Assembly: GCA_019422005.1 (NCBI GenBank)
Contig: JAHZEF010000026.1
Location: 1 to 12,214 of the forward strand
Direction: 5' to 3'
Length of the DNA: 12,214 nucleotides
From: Clostridiales bacterium
Lineage (GTDB): Bacteria > Bacillota > Clostridia > Oscillospirales > Oscillospiraceae
Positions 1 to 5,662 of the stretch are shown piece after piece; position 1 is the first letter of the stretch; each line of letters starts with the position of its first letter. The notes under the pieces were generated by a model. That model was not told the origin of the DNA. It made no database searches and saw only the letters and a list, made by a program, of their open reading frames with translations. Both the position numbers and the translations under genes were made by a program.

Positions 1-23
1 GGGGCCCAGCGGAGCGTCGTACC
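1..23 (+). repeat. 3' end of a hairpin repeat unit, cut by window edge
   Basis: These bases match the terminal stretch (GCCCAGCGGAGCGTCGTAC) that ends the repeat copies at 402-423 and 1748-1769. The hairpin half of the module lies outside the window. It indicates that the repeat array continues to the left. Confidence 0.7.
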
Positions 24-246
24 ATTCAAATAAATCCACCGTGGATTTGTCAGACTGCCTCAAAGGACACAGGTCTGCAGCTGCATTGTTACCCCCTTTT
101 CTCTTTGCACGGCAAAGAGAAAGGTGTAACACGCCAAAGAGAAAACGCCAAGGGGGGATTTCGATTTCCCCCCTGGACCCCCTTAAAACGACCAGGGGGA
201 CGGTGCCCCCTGGACCCCACATACTGCATTCGGCTGACACGTCCCC
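24..246. repeat. Non-coding hairpin-rich tract
   Basis: No credible gene is seen; the overlapping reading frames are low-complexity products of the repeats. The stretch holds a chain of inverted repeats: AAATCCAC/GTGGATTT at 32-39 and 41-48, a stem of 11 pairs (98-108 with 112-122), a GGGGGGA/TCCCCCC stem within 146-175, and a perfect 8-bp stem CCAGGGGG/CCCCCTGG at 192-199 and 206-213. The last 30 bases drift into the sequence that precedes the long repeat copy at 247. The hairpins are visible directly; their role is unknown. Confidence 0.6.
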
Positions 247-429
247 GGCAGGCGCAAAGGTCGCGGAGCACCTTGCGCAATGGTGGGACCGCAAACGCTC
301 CCAGGTTTAGGGGGAGGGATTCTTAAGGGAGGGGGGCGACTTTTTCCGGAGCCCCCTTCCCTTAAGTGCGTCTTTCCCCCCTTTCTGCGCAAACAGAAAG
401 GGGGCCCCAGCGGAGCGTCGTACTGATCG
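247..429 (+). repeat. Long direct repeat, copy A (183 bp)
   Basis: This aligns without gaps to 1593-1775 with about eight differences (roughly 96% identity). It contains two strong inverted repeats. A 16-pair stem joins 322-337 to 351-366 (CTTAAGGGAGGGGGGC against GCCCCCTTCCCTTAAG, one G-U pair). A perfect 11-pair stem joins 377-387 to 394-404 (CCCCCTTTCTG / CAGAAAGGGGG) and is followed by GCGGAGCGTCGTAC. No transposase or other gene is inside. It resembles a dispersed intergenic repeat or a miniature non-autonomous element; the family is not identified. Confidence 0.85.
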
Positions 430-440
430 TTTCCCGTCCC

Positions 441-545
441 TCCCAAACTCGAAGCAGACGCTTCGAGTTTGAAAGGAGGCATGACGGAATGACTGCGCTT
501 TCGGCTTTTGCCGGAAGCAAAGGATATGCAGTCCCTGCCGACGCC
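441..545 (+). repeat. 5' hairpin module of the repeat, copy 1
   Basis: The order is stem-loop 1 (444-455 with 460-471, twelve pairs, loop AGAC), then AAAGGAGG (472-479), then an ATG at 489, then stem-loop 2 (497-505 with 510-518, nine pairs including one G-U, loop TTTT), then GGATATGCAGTCCCTGCC. A second copy with the same layout is at 1482-1590, and stem substitutions between the copies are largely compensatory. Here the module joins directly to the 3' hairpin module at 546, lacking about 125 bp of the middle found in the other copy. Confidence 0.75.
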
Positions 546-598
546 GTCTTTCCCCCTTTTCTGCGCAAACAGAAAGGGGGCCCCAGCGGAGCGGCGTT
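546..598 (+). repeat. 3' hairpin module of the repeat, extra copy
   Basis: This repeats the end of the long direct repeat. The stem CCCCCTTTTCTG/CAGAAAGGGGG (552-563 with 570-580) carries one extra T as a bulge, and GGCCCCAGCGGAGCG follows. It is joined straight to the 5' hairpin module at 441-545, so the repeat family is modular. Bases 599-672, up to the promoter, show no gene or strong structure. Confidence 0.7.
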
Positions 599-672
599 CC
601 TGTCCTCTGCATAGGTGCAAAGCCCGCCCTGTTTTGCTGCTTGTCTTCTTCCCGGGAACTGTGAAAAAGCTT

Positions 673-700
673 TTGACTTTTCACGATATCGTGATATAAT
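673..700 (+). promoter_or_regulatory. Sigma-A-type promoter of the DUF4160/DUF2442 operon
   Basis: A -35 box TTGACT (673-678) and a consensus -10 box TATAAT (695-700) are separated by 16 bp. The start codon at 723 lies shortly downstream, with AAAGGAAG as ribosome binding site at 708-715. The short leader and near-consensus boxes suggest a strong promoter when it is not repressed. Confidence 0.8.
681..694. promoter_or_regulatory. Perfect 14-bp palindrome in promoter spacer (putative operator)
   Basis: TCACGATATCGTGA is a perfect palindrome that ends directly against the -10 box and occupies 14 of the 16 spacer bases. A dimeric DNA-binding protein here would block RNA polymerase. The obvious candidate ligand is the HTH-carrying second protein of the operon, which would make the operon autoregulated. 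The palindrome is seen; the ligand is inferred. Confidence 0.65.
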
Positions 701-722
701 AGAAAAGAAAGGAAGATGCAAA

Positions 723-977
723 ATGCCTGTTATTTCGAGATTTTATGGAATGGTCGTCAAAATGTACCTGTTCGGCAAGGAGCATAATCCACCACACGTC
801 CATTTTATTTACGGTGAGTATATCGGAGTTATTTACCTTCAGACGCTGGAAATGCTGGAAGGGGATCTTCCTGGCAAAGCGTTGTCCATGGCTCTTGAAT
901 GGACGCAAATCAACCAAAAAGAACTGTTGGAAATGTGGAATACCCAACAGTTCAGAAAGCTGCCCCCGCTGGAATAA
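723..977 (+). CDS. DUF4160 family protein
   Basis: This is an 84-residue cytoplasmic protein of the DUF4160 family, at the family's normal full length. Hallmarks are the N-terminal RFYG (residues 6-9), the histidine-rich HNPPHVHF (21-28), GEY (31-33) and LEGDLP (45-50), then an alpha-helical end with EW and EMW motifs. The ATG at 723 is chosen because AAAGGAAG lies just upstream and family members begin MPxISRFYG; the longer frame upstream runs through the promoter. The gene is first in an operon with the DUF2442 protein, 40 bp before it. DUF4160 has no established biochemical function; the pairing with DUF2442 is recurrent and reminiscent of toxin-antitoxin modules. Base composition is less GC-rich than the rest of the window, which suggests transfer. 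Confidence 0.85.
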   Translation: MPVISRFYGMVVKMYLFGKEHNPPHVHFIYGEYIGVIYLQTLEMLEGDLPGKALSMALEWTQINQKELLEMWNTQQFRKLPPLE

Positions 978-1017
978 GGCGGGCGGTTTTAACTGTTCAG
1001 ATAGGGAGGAACTGCTT

Positions 1018-1452
1018 ATGTTTCATAAGATCAAATCTGTTACGCCGCTCCCTGATTATGTACTTCTGGTGCATTTTACGGACGGCACCGCCAGACAATA
1101 TGACGTGAAACCCTTGCTGGAGTCCACAGAGACGTTCCGGAGCCTTCGGGCAGTTCCGGGGCTGTTTGACCAGGCTGCTGCCGATCCGGGCGGGTACGGT
1201 GTATCCTGGAACGACGACCTGGATCTTTCCTGCGAGGAACTGTGGGCCAACGGTGTTCCGGTTTCTACGCCGTTTGACCGTTTGATCGCTTTTGGGGATG
1301 CAACGGATCTCTGGGGGCTGAACGAAAGCACCCTCCGCAAGGCCGTCGCGTATAAAAAGCTGGTCGACGGTGTTGACGTTAAAAAATTCGGCAAGCAATG
1401 GATTGTCACCCGTGATGCCATGGAGCGGGAATACGGGAAGCCAAAGCCGTGA
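1018..1452 (+). CDS. DUF2442 protein with C-terminal helix-turn-helix domain
   Basis: This 144-residue protein has two parts. Residues 1-79 match the DUF2442 fold (VTPLPDYVLLVHFTDGTARQ near the start, then YDVKPLL and the SWNDDLDLSCEELW signature). Residues about 88-140 look like an HTH/wing domain (LWGLNESTLRKAV, then the wing-like KFGKQWIVTRDAMEREYG). The start at 1018 is fixed by AGGGAGGA at 1003-1010 with a 7-base spacer. It is the second gene of the operon after DUF4160. The HTH makes it the likely binder of the 14-bp palindrome in the operon promoter, and by analogy the antitoxin-like partner. The domain call is fairly secure; the regulatory role is inference. Confidence 0.85.
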   Translation: MFHKIKSVTPLPDYVLLVHFTDGTARQYDVKPLLESTETFRSLRAVPGLFDQAAADPGGYGVSWNDDLDLSCEELWANGVPVSTPFDRLIAFGDATDLWGLNESTLRKAVAYKKLVDGVDVKKFGKQWIVTRDAMEREYGKPKP

Positions 1453-1481
1453 CAAAGCCCGCTCCGTCCCGCTGTGCCCAT

Positions 1482-1590
1482 CCTTTCCAAAATCAAAGCG
1501 GGCGCTTCGATTTTGAAAGGAGGTATGACGGAATGTATGAGCTTTCCCGGTTTGCGGGGAAAAGAAGGATATGCAGTCCCTGCCGACGCC
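1482..1590 (+). repeat. 5' hairpin module of the repeat, copy 2
   Basis: The layout matches 441-545. Stem-loop 1 joins 1488-1499 to 1504-1515 (twelve positions, one A-C mismatch that would be G-U on the minus strand, loop GGGC). Then come AAAGGAGG (1516-1523), an ATG at 1533, stem-loop 2 (1543-1549 with 1555-1561, seven pairs including one G-U) and GGATATGCAGTCCCTGCC. A 7-bp stem CTGCCGA/TCGGCAG (1580-1586 with 1591-1597) then bridges into the long direct repeat. Bases 1453-1481, after the DUF2442 stop codon, show nothing else. Confidence 0.75.
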
Positions 1591-1592
1591 TC

Positions 1593-1775
1593 GGCAGGCG
1601 CAAAGGTCGCGAAGCACCTTGCGCGATGGTGGGGCCGTAAAGGCTCTCAGGTTTAGGGGGAGGGATTCTTAAGGGAGGGGGGCGACTTTTTCCGGAGCCC
1701 CCTTCCCTTAAGTGCGTCTTTCCCCCCTTTCTGCGCAAACAGAAAGGGGGCCCTAGCGGAGCGTCGTACCGATCG
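1593..1775 (+). repeat. Long direct repeat, copy B (183 bp)
   Basis: This is the partner of 247-429, in the same orientation and without gaps. The 16-pair stem is at 1668-1683 with 1697-1712, and the 11-pair stem is at 1723-1733 with 1740-1750. Together the copies bracket the DUF4160/DUF2442 operon, so homologous recombination between them could delete it. No protein gene is seen inside. Confidence 0.85.
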
Positions 1776-1796
1776 CCCCGTCCCCTTTGCAGGGAA

Positions 1797-1863
1797 GCGA
1801 AGGATATGCAGTTTCTGCCGCCATCCCGGCAGGCGCAAAGGTCGCGGAGCACTTTGCACGATG
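1797..1863 (+). repeat. Truncated repeat copy fused to the aldehyde dehydrogenase remnant
   Basis: GCGAAGGATATGCAG and GGCAGGCGCAAAGGTCGCGG match the other copies. A CTGCCG/CGGCAG stem (1815-1820 with 1827-1832) occupies the place of the CTGCCGA stem in copy 2. Similarity to the family continues through TTGC-CGATG and stops there, where aldehyde dehydrogenase coding sequence begins. The ATG at 1861 therefore belongs to the repeat. Just before this copy, TCCC/GGGA at 1781-1784 and 1792-1795 may be a weak version of stem-loop 2. Confidence 0.7.
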
Positions 1864-2823
1864 ATCAAGCCGTCGGCTTACGCGCCGGCCACCTCGGCCG
1901 CGATTGCGAAGATTGTGAGCGGCCTTTATGATCCCGCTTATATTGCGGTGGTGGAGGGCGGCCGGGAGGAAAACAGCGCGCTGCTGGACGAAAAATTCGA
2001 CTATATTTTCTTCACCGGCTCCGTCGCCGTGGGGAAAGTGGTGATGGCGGCGGCGGCCAGGCATCTGACGCCGGTGACGCTGGAACTGGGCGGCAAGAGC
2101 CCCGTGATTGTGGATGAGACCGCCGATATCCGGCTGGCGGCCAGACGCATCGCGTTCGGCAAAGTCCTCAATGCGGGGCAGACCTGCGTAGAGCCGGATT
2201 ATTTGCTGATCCATCAGGACGTCAAAGCCCGGTTTGTGGATGCCTTCGGCGCGGTTCTGGAGGAATTTTTCCCCGGCGGCGATTACAGCGACATGCCGGT
2301 GATCATCAGCGAGAAGCATTACCGGCGTGTCAAGGGCCTGATGGAAGGGGAGGCCGTGCTCCTGGGAGGCGGAACGGACGATACAAGGCGCTGGATTGCG
2401 CCGACCCTGCTGGACAATGTTGCGCCGGACGCGCCCATTATGCAGGAGGAAATCTTCGGGCCGGTTCTGCCCGTGATCACCTATGAGCGGCTGGACGACG
2501 CCATCGCGTTTGTACGCGCCCGTCCCAAGCCGCTGGCGCTTTACCTGTTCACCGCGAGCCGGGCAGTGGAGCGGCGTGTGCTGAACGCCTGCGCATTCGG
2601 CGGAGGCTGCGTCAATGACACCATTATTCATCTGGCGACGCCGCATATGCCGTTTGGCGGCGTCGGGGAATCGGGGATGGGCAGCTACCATGGGAAGAAG
2701 AGCTTCGAGACCTTCAGCCACTATCGCAGCATCGTCAGGAAATCCACCTGGCTGGATCTGCCCATGCGGTATCATCCGTACGGCGCGCGGAATTTCCGAA
2801 TGATCCGAAAATTCCTGAAATAA
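1861..2823 (+). pseudogene. N-terminally truncated class-3 aldehyde dehydrogenase
   Basis: These 320 residues align to the C-terminal two thirds of ALDH3/YwdH-type NAD(P)-dependent aldehyde dehydrogenases, which normally have about 455. Homology starts abruptly at IKPSAYAPA, so roughly 125-135 residues are gone, including the N-terminal part of the cofactor-binding domain with the PWN(Y/F) region. Retained motifs are FTGS (51-54), LELGGKSP with the conserved Glu75, GQTC with catalytic Cys109, EEIFGP (196-201) and PFGGVGESGMG (264-274). The reading frame is otherwise open, so the loss looks recent. Upstream codons in frame do not resemble the family, and the repeat supplies the ATG. GGAG at 1846-1849 could allow weak translation. 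An active dehydrogenase is unlikely; a folded fragment cannot be excluded. Confidence 0.85.
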
Positions 2824-2831
2824 GCGGAAGC

Positions 2832-2877
2832 GCTGCAGCCGGGGCGCAGGGGGATCCCCCTGCGCCCCGGCTGCAGC
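2832..2877. terminator. Perfect 46-bp palindrome between convergent genes (terminator-like)
   Basis: The arms are fully complementary over 23 bp with the centre at 2854/2855 (GGGGGATCCCCC). It lies between the aldehyde dehydrogenase stop and the convergent sigK stop. As RNA it would form a very stable hairpin from either strand. Neither side has a good T-tract (CTGATTGTT follows on plus, GCTTCCGCTT on minus), so classical intrinsic termination is uncertain. A barrier against antisense transcription is the simplest reading. Confidence 0.6.
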
Positions 2878-2884
2878 CTGATTG

Positions 2885-3586
2885 TTATCCGGTTCCGTCT
2901 GCCTGCAGAAACGCCTCCTCCAGCTTCCCGAGCGCCTTTTTCTCAATGCGCGATACATAGGAGCGGCTGATCCCGCATTGATCGGCAATTTCACGCTGGG
3001 TTTTGGGCGGGCGGTCGCCCAGGCCGTAGCGGAGCTGGATGACCATCTTCTCCCGGTCTGTCAGCACCTCATCCATGGCCTCATAAAGCCTGCCGTAGGT
3101 TTCCCGCGTGCTGAGATTGTCGAACAGGTCGTCGTCGGTACAGATCACATCCATCAGCGAAAGCGCGTTCCCGTCCTTTCCGGTTTCAATGCAGTCGGAA
3201 AGGGATACGTCGGAGCTGGACTTTCTCTGGCTCCGGAAGTACATTAAAATCTCATTTTCAACACAGCGGGCGGCGTAGGTGGCAAGCCGCGCCCCCTTGG
3301 AGCCGTCGAATGTGGAGATCCCCTTGATGAGACCAATGGTTCCGATGGAAATCAGATCCTCCTGGTCCGCCGCCTGCGTGTAGTATTTTTTCATAATGTG
3401 CGCCACCAGACGGAGATTACGCTCAATGAGAATATTGCGCGCCTCCAGATCGCCCTGGGCCGCCAGTTCCAGATAATGCCGCTCCTCCTGCGCGCGCAGG
3501 GGCTTGGGGAATGAACCGCCGGCCCCGGAGAGACGCAGGGAGTGCAGCATGCTGCTGAGCATCAGCCATACCGCTGCTGACAGCAT
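2885..3586 (-). CDS. sigK: Sporulation RNA polymerase sigma-K factor
   Basis: This is a sigma-70 family factor for late mother-cell gene expression during sporulation. The 233 residues begin with a hydrophobic pro-sequence-like stretch (1-20), then SFPKPL (25-30), LIERNLRLVAHI (53-64), the region 2 signature DLISIGTIGLIKGI (77-90), LATYAARCVENEIL (101-114) and the region 4 HTH with GISRSYVSRIEKKAL (205-219). GISRSYVSRIEK and the SFPKPL-type N-terminus fit sigma-K better than sigma-E. An ATG at 3601 is in frame, but that ATG overlaps GGAGGTGA, which is the ribosome binding site for the ATG at 3586, so the shorter start is chosen. The gene is continuous, with no skin-type insertion. It lies downstream of the YyaL-like gene on the same strand. 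Confidence 0.93.
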   Translation of the reverse strand: MLSAAVWLMLSSMLHSLRLSGAGGSFPKPLRAQEERHYLELAAQGDLEARNILIERNLRLVAHIMKKYYTQAADQEDLISIGTIGLIKGISTFDGSKGARLATYAARCVENEILMYFRSQRKSSSDVSLSDCIETGKDGNALSLMDVICTDDDLFDNLSTRETYGRLYEAMDEVLTDREKMVIQLRYGLGDRPPKTQREIADQCGISRSYVSRIEKKALGKLEEAFLQADGTG

Positions 3587-3607
3587 TTGCCTCACCTCCA
3601 TGCTATA

Positions 3608-3638
3608 TCTGTATTCGGAGGCCGCTCGTCCAAATGTG
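3608..3638 (-). promoter_or_regulatory. Possible sigma-E-type promoter for sigK
   Basis: Read on the minus strand, CACATTT (3638-3632) and GAATACAGA (3616-3608) are 15 bp apart, loosely resembling the sigma-E -35 (TCATATT-like) and -10 (CATACA-like) elements. Transcription would start just ahead of the GGAGGTGA ribosome binding site. sigK is a sigma-E target in Bacillus, which makes this plausible. The match is imperfect and it is inferred from context. Confidence 0.35.
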
Positions 3639-3649
3639 TCGGGGTTTCG

Positions 3650-5662
3650 TCAGGAACGGTGCGTTTCAGCGGCCAGCAGGGCTTCCAGCTGCTCCGGCGT
3701 GTCTGCCGGAGGGCTGCAGGCCCGGCCGCGGCACAGGTAAAACCGCGTGCCTTGGTCCGGAATGGGATACGCAGCGGAAAAGGGGGCGAGCGCCGCAAGG
3801 TGCGCCGCGTTCCGGGGGCATTTGAACAGGACTGCCAGATCCGGATGGCGCAGGACAGAGAGGCTGAGAAGTTCCCCCGGGGGCTCCGTCCCGGCAGAGA
3901 CGCATAGCAGTTCGCCGCCCTCTGCCCGGCCGGACAGCATGGCGAGGAGCCCCGCTGTGTGAGCGGCGGGATAGGGCCGGGCCGCCCGCGCCAGGTACTG
4001 GAGCTGCAGCGCGGCGGCGCTGTGCCAGCAGGGATTGGCGGTCAGCCGTTCCAGACGCAGAAATACCATGGCCGCCGCTGCGTTTCCGGAGGGGACGGCG
4101 CCGTCGAAGGCATCTTTGGTTCGGCAGATCAGCGGCTCTGCGTCGGAAGCATAGGGATAGCAGCCGCCGCACGCCGCATCAAAGAATTGTTCCTTCAGGA
4201 GGGAAGCGGTGCGGACGGCGGCTTCCAGAAAGGCGGAGTCCCAGGTGACGGCGTAGAGTTCCAGGAGAGACCAGGCATAAAATGCGTAGTCGTCCAAGGT
4301 CCCGCGATGGGCGGCGTCCCCATCCCGCCACCTGGCGAACAGCCGGCCGCCGGGGCCGGTCAGCGGGCCGGCAATCATTGCCTGCGCCCGCCGGGCCGCC
4401 GCCAGGTAGCGGGGTTCGGAGAGCACGGCGCCTGCGCGGGCCATGGCCGTGATCATCAGGCCGTTCCAGGCTGTCAGCACTTTATCGTCCGTGTGGAGCC
4501 CGGTCCGGACGGGACGGATCCGGGCCAAAGCCCTGCGGAGCGCTTCGATGGCGGCCGGCCGCTGCTCCCAGTCCCGGTTATGCAGCAGATTGGGGACGCT
4601 GCGCCCCCCGAAATTTCCGGCGGCGGTGATGCCGTACCAGCGGCAGAAGCGCGCCGCATCCTCCGCACCCAGCAGCTGCTGCACCTCTTCCGGCGTCCAG
4701 ACATAGTATTGGCCTTCGACGCCGTTGCTGTCCGCGTCCTGCGCGCAGAAAAAGCCGCCGTTGGGCCCCGTCAGTTCCCGCAGAACGTAATCCAGCGTTT
4801 CGCGGACAACGGCAGCATAGATTGCGCGGCCCGTCAACCGGTAGGCTTCCAGGTATGCGGACGACAGCAATGCATTGTCATACAGCATTTTTTCAAAGTG
4901 CGGAATCAGCCAGTCTGCATCGGTGGAATAGCGGCAGAAGCCGCCGCCGACATGGTCGTACAATCCGCCGCGATACATGGCGTCCAGGGTGTGCAGAGCC
5001 ATGGCCGTGCAGTCGTCCCGCTTCTCCAGACGGCCGAAGTGCAGCAGGAACAGCAGGTTGTGCGGACTGGGGAATTTGGGCGCTTTTCCAAATCCGCCGC
5101 GCTGCGGGTCGTAGGAGGCGGCAAATTGACCGGCAGCCAGCGCGGCGAGCGTTTGGGCCGACGCGCCCTCCCCCTCAGCGTCCGGGGGCTGCAGCCGTTC
5201 CGTCAGGGCATCGCCCGCAGTCAGCAGAGCGCCGCGATCCTGCCGCCAGAGGCGGAGCGCCTGCTCCAGAAGCCGCAGCAGCTGCGGCTTCGGAAGGTAG
5301 GTGCCGACCCAAAACGGCTTTTGTTCCGGCGTCAGCAGCGCCGTCAGCGGCCAGCCGCCGGAGCCGTTGAGGGCGACGCAGGCCGCCATATAGACGGCGT
5401 CCACGTCCGGACGCTCTTCGCGGTCCACTTTGATGCTGAGAAAGCCGCGGTTGAGGACTTCCGCCACCGTTTCATCCTCAAAGGACTCCCGGGCCATGAC
5501 ATGGCACCAGTGACAGGTGGAATACCCGATGCTGAGAAAAACGGGGCGGTCCAGGCGCCGCGCTTCCTGAAATACGTCCGGGGACCAGACCTGCCAATTC
5601 ACGGGCTGTCCGGCGTGCTGAAGCAGATAGGGGGATTTTTCGCGCTGCAGTTGATTGGGCAT
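3650..5662 (-). CDS. YyaL/DUF255 thioredoxin-fold and six-hairpin domain protein
   Basis: This 670-residue cytoplasmic protein belongs to the widespread YyaL/SPATA20 family. The N-terminal domain (about 3-160) has a thioredoxin-like fold with QREKSPYLLQHAGQPVNW near the start and a C50-H-W-C53 redox-type motif, followed by REERPDVD (81-88) and GGWPL (102-106). The rest is an alpha/alpha-barrel like N-acylglucosamine epimerases and glycosidases, with GKAPKFPSP (192-200), GGLYDHVGGGF (232-242) and PHFEKMLYDNA (254-264). The ATG at 5662 is used because AAAGGAG stands just before it and the family begins near NQL-EKSPYLLQHA; an in-frame ATG 11 codons upstream lacks such a site. Length and motifs are intact. 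The biochemical role of the family is not settled. sigK follows 63 bp downstream with no terminator seen, so read-through into sigK is possible. Confidence 0.92.
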   Translation of the reverse strand: MPNQLQREKSPYLLQHAGQPVNWQVWSPDVFQEARRLDRPVFLSIGYSTCHWCHVMARESFEDETVAEVLNRGFLSIKVDREERPDVDAVYMAACVALNGSGGWPLTALLTPEQKPFWVGTYLPKPQLLRLLEQALRLWRQDRGALLTAGDALTERLQPPDAEGEGASAQTLAALAAGQFAASYDPQRGGFGKAPKFPSPHNLLFLLHFGRLEKRDDCTAMALHTLDAMYRGGLYDHVGGGFCRYSTDADWLIPHFEKMLYDNALLSSAYLEAYRLTGRAIYAAVVRETLDYVLRELTGPNGGFFCAQDADSNGVEGQYYVWTPEEVQQLLGAEDAARFCRWYGITAAGNFGGRSVPNLLHNRDWEQRPAAIEALRRALARIRPVRTGLHTDDKVLTAWNGLMITAMARAGAVLSEPRYLAAARRAQAMIAGPLTGPGGRLFARWRDGDAAHRGTLDDYAFYAWSLLELYAVTWDSAFLEAAVRTASLLKEQFFDAACGGCYPYASDAEPLICRTKDAFDGAVPSGNAAAAMVFLRLERLTANPCWHSAAALQLQYLARAARPYPAAHTAGLLAMLSGRAEGGELLCVSAGTEPPGELLSLSVLRHPDLAVLFKCPRNAAHLAALAPFSAAYPIPDQGTRFYLCRGRACSPPADTPEQLEALLAAETHRS

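Noticed and set aside
41..620. Several short overlapping open frames on both strands in the repeat tract
   Set aside because: They are built from the hairpin repeats, recur around each copy in differing frames, have skewed composition (Gly, Pro, Arg, Lys) and mostly lack ribosome binding sites.
997..1617. Minus-strand frame of 206 codons opposite the DUF2442 gene
   Set aside because: It lies antisense to a well-supported gene and continues into the repeats; no domain or start signal.
247..1775. Composite transposon or insertion sequence pair
   Set aside because: The flanking repeats contain no transposase and no clear terminal inverted repeats; at most they are non-autonomous elements.
1..1863. 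CRISPR array
   Set aside because: The repeats are long, hairpin-rich and irregularly spaced, with no short repeat/uniform spacer pattern and no cas gene.
1753..2994. Minus-strand frame of 413 codons opposite the aldehyde dehydrogenase
   Set aside because: The opposite strand has clear family motifs; this frame is a GC-driven shadow that also overlaps sigK and starts in the repeat.
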